A stretch of 12,492 nucleotides of DNA, taken from Acidobacteriota bacterium. Lineage in GTDB: Bacteria; Acidobacteriota; Aminicenantia; Aminicenantales; Aminicenantaceae. The notes beneath the pieces were generated by a model. It did not search any database and was not told where the DNA came from. It was given only the letters and a program-made list of their open reading frames with translations. The stretch is taken from assembly GCA_030609975.1 (NCBI GenBank), contig JAUWSR010000079.1:1-12492 (forward strand), given 5' to 3'. Position numbers and translations under genes: made by a program. Shown one piece after another: positions 7,338 through 12,492 of this stretch (position 1 is the first letter of the stretch; each line of letters starts with the position of its first letter).

Positions 7338-9464
7338 ATGAGTATAGAAAGTTTGATCCAAAAGGTGATGAACGACAATCCCGATTGTGATCCTCAATAT
7401 CTGAGAGCAGCCTATGCGGTTGCCGAAGAGGCCTACCGCGATAAGGAAGAGGAATCGGGCGTGCCTTTGATCCGCCATGCTCTGGGTATGGCCATGTACC
7501 TAACTTCCCTGCGCTTGGATCCGCAGGCCATTGCAGCGGCGCTCCTGCATGACATGCTGCTGCAGACGGAGATCTCATTGGCCAGACTCCGAAAACAGTT
7601 CGGAGAAGAAACCGCCCAGCTCATTGACAGCACCACCCGGCTGTTAAAGGTTTCCTGGGGAAGTTTAGAAAAAGAAAATATACAGAAACTCCGCCGGTTA
7701 TTCCTTTCCATGGTGGATGATGTGCGCGTGGTGCTGATCGTGCTGGCTGAACAGTTGAACAGCATGCAGTTTCTGCAATATCTACCTGCTGCTTTGCGTC
7801 AAGAGCGGGCCCGTGAAGCCTTGGAGATCTTTGCCCCTTTGGCCAGTCGCCTGGGGATTCGAACCCTGAAATGGGAGCTTGAAGACCTGGCTCTGCAGCA
7901 TCTTCATCCCACAAAATACCGCGAGATCGTGGATTTTTTGGCCGAACGTCGGGACTCCCGCGAACATTATGTGCGCACGGTCATAAATGTGTTGAAACAG
8001 GAGCTGACCAAAGCCAAGATCTCAGCGGATATCAGTGGTCGACCTAAACATCTCTTCAGTATTTACCAAAAAATGAAGGCCACGCAAAGAGATTTTCATG
8101 AGATCTATGATGTCCATGGCGTCCGGGTGATCGTACCGGTGATCAAGGACTGTTATGCCGCTTTGGACGTTATCCACAGGATCTGGTCGCCTATTCCCGG
8201 AGAGTTCGATGATTACATTGCAGTCCCCAAAACGAACAGATATCAGTCTTTGCATACCGCCGTGAGGGGCCCTCAAAGCAAGGCTTTGGAAATACAGATC
8301 CGAACCCAAAAGATGCATGAGACGGCTGAGTTGGGGATCGCAGCCCATTGGCGTTACAAAGTGAACGAGAGCCCCGATATCGGGGTTGATGCCAAGGTCA
8401 GCTTCCTTCGTGGTTTCACGGATTGGCAGACAAGCGTGATCGCTTCTGATGAAGATGGAAAGAGTGGCCAGGCTGTGCGTTTTCTTTCCCAGGTGTATGT
8501 CTTAACACCCAAGGGGGATGTTTTGGTCCTTCCCGAAGGTGCCACGCCCTTAGACTTTGCTTACCGTGTTCATACCGATGTGGGCCACCGCTGTAGAGGC
8601 GCTAAGGTCAACGGAAAGCTGGTTTCTTTGGATTATCGTCTCCAGAGTGGAGATCGCGTGGATATCGTTACCGGTAAACAAAAAAGGCCCAGCCGGGATT
8701 GGATACAGCCCCGACGTGGTTATGTCACGACCTCCCGAGCTAAACGTGATATCCGTGCTTGGTTCCAAAAGCAGGAACGGGAGGAGAATATCGTGCGCGG
8801 TCGGGAGACTCTGGACCGAACACTCAAACGGTTGGGCATACGAAAGAAAGAATACGACAAAGTTGCCGACGAGTTCGGATATACGGATATGGGCGCTTTT
8901 TTCGAAGCCATCGGGCGCAATCAGATCAGTCCTGATCATATTAAGACGCGTTTACGGCAGAAGCAGCAGGTGAGGCCAACCGAGAGCGAAATTCCTGAAA
9001 ATCTGAGCATTCCGTGCGCGCTGCCTCGGGTGACTGTACGGGGTGTCAGTGACCTGCTGTCTCGTGTTGCCCGCTGTTGTCAGCCGCTGCCCGGGGATGA
9101 GATCATAGGATTTATCACGCGAGGGAGAGGCCTGACCATCCACCGCAGCGACTGTCACAACATAATCCGACAAAAAGATACCGGACGGCTGATGGAAGTG
9201 GAATGGGGGGAAACGGCTGCGGCCAGCTCCGTCCCTATTCAAGTTGTTGGGGTGGAGTCTGAAAAAACGCTTAAGAGCATCTCACAAATTGTCGAAGACG
9301 AGAAAGCCGTTCTGGCTGGGTCCAGCCTCTCTTCAGGCAGGGGAGGACAGACACGCGTTGCCCTCTTGAATGTTGAAATACGATCGGTCGAGCAGCTAAA
9401 CCGTATCTTGAAAAAAATACGAAACCTTCCCGCAGTCGAGAATGTCCAAAGATTCCTTAGCTGA
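7338..9464 (+). CDS. relA: RelA/SpoT-family (p)ppGpp synthetase, probably synthesis-only
   Basis: This 708-residue long RSH protein makes the stringent-response alarmone from ATP and GDP/GTP. Domains in order: HD hydrolase-like (about 20-165), synthetase (about 235-345), TGS (385-446), helical region, a Cys-containing conserved domain (about 577-610, VARCCQPLPGDEI and HRSDCHN) and ACT (about 633-708). The synthetase motif is EFDD (289-292), the EXDD form of monofunctional RelA, where bifunctional enzymes have RXKD. YQSLHT (302-307) and EIQIRT (318-323) are intact. The hydrolase site keeps H47 and H71-D72, but HDVVEDT has become HDMLLQT and LADRLHNM has become LAEQLNSM, which changes the metal-binding Asp to E138 and the active-site Asn to S142. 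Degradation is therefore probably lost. The regulatory C-terminus implies ribosome-linked control. Start: ATG 7338 after a weak TTAGG. It is the last gene of its operon. Confidence 0.95.
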   Translation: MSIESLIQKVMNDNPDCDPQYLRAAYAVAEEAYRDKEEESGVPLIRHALGMAMYLTSLRLDPQAIAAALLHDMLLQTEISLARLRKQFGEETAQLIDSTTRLLKVSWGSLEKENIQKLRRLFLSMVDDVRVVLIVLAEQLNSMQFLQYLPAALRQERAREALEIFAPLASRLGIRTLKWELEDLALQHLHPTKYREIVDFLAERRDSREHYVRTVINVLKQELTKAKISADISGRPKHLFSIYQKMKATQRDFHEIYDVHGVRVIVPVIKDCYAALDVIHRIWSPIPGEFDDYIAVPKTNRYQSLHTAVRGPQSKALEIQIRTQKMHETAELGIAAHWRYKVNESPDIGVDAKVSFLRGFTDWQTSVIASDEDGKSGQAVRFLSQVYVLTPKGDVLVLPEGATPLDFAYRVHTDVGHRCRGAKVNGKLVSLDYRLQSGDRVDIVTGKQKRPSRDWIQPRRGYVTTSRAKRDIRAWFQKQEREENIVRGRETLDRTLKRLGIRKKEYDKVADEFGYTDMGAFFEAIGRNQISPDHIKTRLRQKQQVRPTESEIPENLSIPCALPRVTVRGVSDLLSRVARCCQPLPGDEIIGFITRGRGLTIHRSDCHNIIRQKDTGRLMEVEWGETAAASSVPIQVVGVESEKTLKSISQIVEDEKAVLAGSSLSSGRGGQTRVALLNVEIRSVEQLNRILKKIRNLPAVENVQRFLS

Positions 9465-9510
9465 AGATATTCTTATTGTTTACAAAGTAGATTCGTGGAG
9501 ATTTTTGCGC

Positions 9511-10980
9511 TTATTCACGGTTCACTTTTCCGGGAGGGCGAACTCCCTGTCCGGGCAGGTCTTGGTCACCGAGTTCCCTCCGGGCCTTGTCTCCCAGGGC
9601 TTGCAGTTCACGTACGATCTCAGGAAAGTCTTCGGAAAGGTCGTGGCTTTCACCGATATCTTTCTCCAAGTCATAGAGTTCCAACCCGGTTTGTCCCCTA
9701 GAATAGGGACCCGGAACGCCTCCTGTCCCGGGTTCCACACCGCGATAGGAACGGTAGCTGTGAGGGAAATGAAGTTTCCAATTGCCTTTTCTAATACACT
9801 GCAGCTGGTTACCATAATAATAATAAATGTGTTCCCGGGGAGCGGCTCCTGGCTCTGCCTCCAACAAAGGCAGAATGTTCACTCCGTCTATGGGATGTTG
9901 GGGTAGCATCGCTCCGGTGAGCGCTGCAATGGTCGGCAGCACATCCATAGTGGTGGCGATCTTGTCACAGACGGAAGTAGAGGGAATGTGACCGGGCCAG
10001 CGCATGATGCAGGGAACCCGCACTCCACCCTCCCATGATGAGCCCTTGCCTTCTCTTAAGGGGAAGGCAGAGCCGGCAAAATCACCGAAATTAAGCCAAG
10101 GGCCGTTATCTGAGGTGAAAATAACCAATGTGTGCTGGTCCAATCCATGAATTTTTAAGGTCTCCAAGATCCGGCCCACCGACCAGTCGAGCTCCATGAT
10201 CACATCACCGTAGCGCCCCTGCTCACTTTTTCCCCGGAATTTTTCTGAAACCCCCAAAGGCGTGTGGGGCATGGAGTGAGGAACGTAGAGAAAAAAGGGG
10301 GCTTGTTTGTGTTCCTCGATAAAGCGTACGGCCCGCTCGGTGTAGAGTGTGGTCAGTTTGTCCTGGTCCTGAGGCTGCTTCAGCTCTGCGATCGTCTGGT
10401 TGTTTTCTATCAAAGGCAGCCAAGGATGTTTAGCCTTTCTGTGATCGGGAGGGGCCAGGGTGTTGTCATAGTCCCATGGCCACATGTCGTTGGAGTAGGG
10501 AAGCCCCAGGTATTCGTCAAAGCCATGCTGCAAGGGCAGAAACCTGGGGTGATGGCCCAGATGCCATTTCCCGAAAATCCCGGAAACATATCCCTTTTTT
10601 TTAAGGAGCTCAGCAATGGTTATCTCCCCTGAGTTTAACCCGATCTCTGCATGGGGTGATAAGGCGGGAGGAATCCCGATGCGATTGGGATAGCAGCCTG
10701 TGAGCAGGGCGGCTCGGGAGGCGCTGCAGGCGCCTTGAGCCACGTAAAAGCTGGTAAATCTCATGCCTTCAGCGGCCATACGGTCAAGGTTTGGAGTAAA
10801 AAAACCTTTCGCGCCATTGCTTCCGATATCGGCATATCCGAGATCATCCACAAAGATGACAACAAAATTGGGCAGGCGGCCTTTTTTTTGTGATGGAATT
10901 TGAGAGCTGTCGATACAGGCGGATAATGCGATAATCGCCAGGCCTGCGACCAATGTCTTGAGAAGAATTTGGCGGCACAT
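9511..10980 (-). CDS. Lipoprotein sulfatase, type I (formylglycine-dependent)
   Basis: This 489-residue member of the arylsulfatase/alkaline phosphatase superfamily hydrolyses a sulfate ester. CSASR (85-89) is the C-x-P/A-x-R motif whose Cys is oxidised to formylglycine. Metal and active-site residues are present: D45-D46 in FVDDLG, K138 and H140 in GKWHLG, H239 in PHTPLG, D291-N292 in TSDNG and K312 in REGKGSSWEGG. The protein starts with a basic-hydrophobic signal and the canonical lipobox LSAC (19-22), so it should be a lipid-anchored envelope protein. The C-terminal GLELYDLEKDIGESHDL block is typical of the family. A maturase is required but none is in the window. Substrate could be a sulfated polysaccharide or glycan. 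Convergent with relA, with 46 bases between stops. The start at 10980 has only a poor ribosome binding site; see the interrupted leader upstream. Confidence 0.94.
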   Translation of the reverse strand: MCRQILLKTLVAGLAIIALSACIDSSQIPSQKKGRLPNFVVIFVDDLGYADIGSNGAKGFFTPNLDRMAAEGMRFTSFYVAQGACSASRAALLTGCYPNRIGIPPALSPHAEIGLNSGEITIAELLKKKGYVSGIFGKWHLGHHPRFLPLQHGFDEYLGLPYSNDMWPWDYDNTLAPPDHRKAKHPWLPLIENNQTIAELKQPQDQDKLTTLYTERAVRFIEEHKQAPFFLYVPHSMPHTPLGVSEKFRGKSEQGRYGDVIMELDWSVGRILETLKIHGLDQHTLVIFTSDNGPWLNFGDFAGSAFPLREGKGSSWEGGVRVPCIMRWPGHIPSTSVCDKIATTMDVLPTIAALTGAMLPQHPIDGVNILPLLEAEPGAAPREHIYYYYGNQLQCIRKGNWKLHFPHSYRSYRGVEPGTGGVPGPYSRGQTGLELYDLEKDIGESHDLSEDFPEIVRELQALGDKARRELGDQDLPGQGVRPPGKVNRE

Positions 10981-11212
10981 GATAACTTACTTGGATGTCA
11001 TATATATCTCCCCTTGTCAAGGCTAAATCCTCCGATGTCGCTTATTTTATCCCCAAATTCTTGTAAGTATATTCATGCGTGCATCAATCACGGTTTTGGG
11101 GATGCTTCCGATGAAATACTTGCTCGGGAGATGAAAGAAGAGATGACATTTCGTTTTTTTTTATGGTATGTATAACCAGGTTAAACGAAGTTTACTGAAA
11201 GGGCTAAGTTTT
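10981..11212. other. Divergent intergenic region between sulfatase and symporter operon
   Basis: These 232 bases separate two divergently transcribed units and should hold both promoters. On the plus strand ATGACA (11143-11148) and TATGTA (11167-11172) with an 18-base spacer form a weak promoter candidate. A run of nine T residues (11154-11162) falls inside that spacer. I see no operator palindrome, RNA gene or convincing riboswitch. An open frame that crosses from within the sulfatase to 11175 has no coding character. Confidence 0.45.
10987..11001 (-). other. Four-codon in-frame leader (MTSK-stop) before the sulfatase
   Basis: On the minus strand AAGGGGAG (11015-11008) lies six bases before an ATG at 11001, ideal spacing. 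The frame reads ATG-ACA-TCC-AAG-TAA and is the same frame as the sulfatase, whose ATG comes two codons after the TAA. It may be the sulfatase's former start cut by a nonsense change, a real leader peptide that couples translation by re-initiation, or a base-calling error. The sequence alone cannot decide. Confidence 0.5.
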
Positions 11213-11317
11213 ATGTTCAGTGCATTCTCGGTTCTCTTTTTTCTTCCTCTGTTAATCATCTTGGTATCCATTTTTCTCTATTTCCTCTCAGGCAGAGAAA
11301 AGCGCAGGGATGGCTAG
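11213..11317 (+). CDS. Small single-span membrane protein upstream of the symporter
   Basis: A 34-codon frame starts at ATG 11213 and stops at TAG 11315-11317. Residues 5-26 are almost entirely Phe, Leu, Ile and Val (LFFLPLLIILVSIFLYFL is the core), followed by a positive tail, SGREKRRDG, which predicts one membrane span with the C-terminus in the cytoplasm. GAAAGGG at 11197-11203 is a fair ribosome binding site nine bases upstream. The stop directly abuts the symporter ATG, and the symporter's own ribosome binding site (AGGGA, 11306-11310) lies inside this frame, so the two are likely co-translated. The sequence is not one I recognise; an accessory subunit of the transporter or a translational leader are the main options. 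Confidence 0.6.
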   Translation: MFSAFSVLFFLPLLIILVSIFLYFLSGREKRRDG

Positions 11318-12492
11318 ATGGACATCTATGACAAGCTGACCAATCCTGTGGCCTTTGTGATATTCGCCGGTACCCTGCTTGTCCCAATCCTTATAGGCTT
11401 TATCTGCCTGCGGCGTACCAAGAGCCAAGCGGATTTTTTTATTGGAGGGCGTGCTATGGACAAGTTCGTGGTTGCCCTTTCCGCCGTTTCTTCGGGGCGA
11501 TCATCCTGGCTGGTTTTGGGAGTGAGTGGAATGGCCTACACTCGGGGAATCGGGGCGGTGTGGGCGGTTGTGGGCTACATCACGGCTGAGATGTTCCAGT
11601 TCATCTATATCGGCCGTAAATTGAGAGCTCAGACGGAGGGATTCCAGAGCCTGACGCTGTTGGATTTTTTTGAAAGCCGCTTTAATGACACCCGGCAGTT
11701 GATTCGCATCACCGGCTCCCTCATCATCGCTATCTTCATAACGGCCTATGTGGCGGCGCAGTTTGTGGGCGGGGCCAAATCGTTGAGCACCGCTCTGGAC
11801 GTTCCCATGCTGGCGGCCCTCCTGGCTTCGGGAGCTTTGGTGCTTATCTATATGGTCCTGGGAGGTTTCATTGCTGTGGCCTACAATGATGTTATCCGAG
11901 CCATCATCCTGATTGTCGGCCTGGTGATCTTCCCTGCCGTGGGATTGGCCAAGATGGGGGGCTTTCGCATCCTCCTGGACTCGCTCGAACAGCTGAATCC
12001 AGCCTTGATCGACCCCTTCTCTTTGGGAGCGGGAGCAATCATAGGCTTTTTGGGGATCGGCTTGGGTTCACCCGGCCAGCCTCACATTGTGGTGCGGTAC
12101 ATGTCGATCGACGATCCGGATAAACTTCGGTTCTCTGCGGTTATCGGGACCTTCTGGAATGTTGTGCTGGGATGGGGAGCGGTATTCATCGGACTTTTGG
12201 GCCGGGTCATGATCCCTGCAGTGGAAAACCTTCCCGGCCATGATCCGGAGATCATTTACCTGGTTCTGGCCTCGGACTTTTTCGATCCGGTCCTTTACGG
12301 CTTGATCATCGGGGGGATCTTTGCCGCCATCCTATCAACCGCAGATTCTCAGCTTCTGGTCGTGGCCTCGACTTTTGTACGAGACATATATGAGAAGATT
12401 TTAAAGAAGGATGTCGAGATCCCCGAGGACAAAAGGCTCAGACTCAGCCGATTGGTTGTCATCTTTTCCGGCATTCTGGCCTTGATCATGGC
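11318..12492 (+). CDS. Sodium:solute symporter, SSS/PutP-like (3' truncated by window)
   Basis: The first 391 codons are present and the frame is open at the window end. The N-terminus has a hydrophobic span (11-31) and the family motif ADFFIGGRAMDKF (38-50), then successive membrane helices. ILSTADSQLLVVAS (339-352) carries the Ser-Thr pair (S340, T341) that forms part of the conserved second sodium site in PutP. GSPGQPHIVVRYMS (250-263) is also typical. It should import an organic solute with sodium; candidates include an amino acid, a carboxylate or a sugar derivative. In the first helix region LSAVSSGRSSW stands where PutP has LSAGASDMSGW, so the sodium-related Asp of PutP is replaced by Gly60. 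AGGGA at 11306-11310 is seven bases upstream of the ATG. Partner gene: the abutting small membrane protein. Confidence 0.93.
   Translation, partial: MDIYDKLTNPVAFVIFAGTLLVPILIGFICLRRTKSQADFFIGGRAMDKFVVALSAVSSGRSSWLVLGVSGMAYTRGIGAVWAVVGYITAEMFQFIYIGRKLRAQTEGFQSLTLLDFFESRFNDTRQLIRITGSLIIAIFITAYVAAQFVGGAKSLSTALDVPMLAALLASGALVLIYMVLGGFIAVAYNDVIRAIILIVGLVIFPAVGLAKMGGFRILLDSLEQLNPALIDPFSLGAGAIIGFLGIGLGSPGQPHIVVRYMSIDDPDKLRFSAVIGTFWNVVLGWGAVFIGLLGRVMIPAVENLPGHDPEIIYLVLASDFFDPVLYGLIIGGIFAAILSTADSQLLVVASTFVRDIYEKILKKDVEIPEDKRLRLSRLVVIFSGILALIM

Noticed and set aside
8235..8256. Arg301 in NRYQSLHT of the RelA-like synthetase, where many enzymes have NGYQSLHT
   Set aside because: This position varies in active enzymes; Met or Leu occur there in other phyla, so it is not evidence of lost activity.
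9693..9712. Short hairpin around CCCTA-GAA-TAGGG that recalls the palindrome at 5532
   Set aside because: Only five continuous pairs, and it encodes a normal sulfatase segment (PGPYSRGQTG) expected for the family.
9442..9906. Plus-strand open frame overlapping the ends of relA and the sulfatase
   Set aside because: It is antisense to a well-supported sulfatase C-terminus and shows no recognisable protein features.
11015..11020. Perfect TTGACA on the minus strand upstream of the sulfatase
   Set aside because: No -10-like hexamer lies 16-18 bases downstream on that strand, and it abuts the ribosome binding site, so it is unlikely to be a -35 box.
11154..11162. Run of nine T residues as a possible terminator
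   Set aside because: No stem ends next to it. The nearest weak inverted repeat lies more than 20 bases upstream, and no gene ends there on the plus strand.

Overview
The window carries eight complete protein genes, a ninth short one that I infer, and two genes cut by its edges. Base composition is moderate (just over half G+C by eye) and coding density is high. A TonB-type energy transducer, a TRAP importer with an extracytoplasmic binding protein and a lipoprotein sulfatase point to a Gram-negative, heterotrophic, probably uncultured bacterium. Nothing fixes the phylum. There are no tRNA or rRNA genes, CRISPR arrays, transposase genes or prophage genes.

Region 1 (1-5579, + strand) reads as one operon. 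It holds the last codons of an unseen gene, a DUF885-type zinc metallopeptidase-like exported protein, the three TRAP transporter genes (small permease, large permease, binding protein) and an aldo/keto reductase. Junctions are tight: two ATGA start/stop overlaps and gaps of 2, 4 and 23 bases. The operon ends in a perfect 19-bp hairpin plus T-run that also encodes the last ten residues and stop codon of the reductase. The layout suggests breakdown of an exported substrate, high-affinity uptake of a small organic acid or amino-acid-like product, and its reduction in the cytoplasm. The substrate cannot be read from the sequence.

Region 2 (about 5590-9464, + strand) starts at a TATAAT box. It encodes a TonB-like protein with the SxxxH transmembrane signature, an unrecognised exported protein that overlaps it by ATGA, and a long RelA/SpoT-family protein. 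The last has the EXDD signature of synthesis-only RelA enzymes and a hydrolase domain that has lost several catalytic positions, so it probably makes but does not degrade (p)ppGpp.

Region 3 (9511-10980, - strand) is a type I sulfatase with a canonical lipobox and the CxAxR formylglycine motif. Its start region is odd: a well-placed ribosome binding site and ATG lie in frame upstream but are cut off by a TAA after four codons. Region 4 (11213-end, + strand) diverges from it. A 34-residue single-span membrane protein directly abuts a sodium:solute symporter that runs off the window. The sulfatase and symporter may work together, the first releasing a sulfated compound's organic part and the second importing it, but this is inference from adjacency only.

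The best candidates for a second look are the palindrome at the end of the reductase, the small protein in front of the symporter, the degenerate-hydrolase RelA and the interrupted sulfatase leader.
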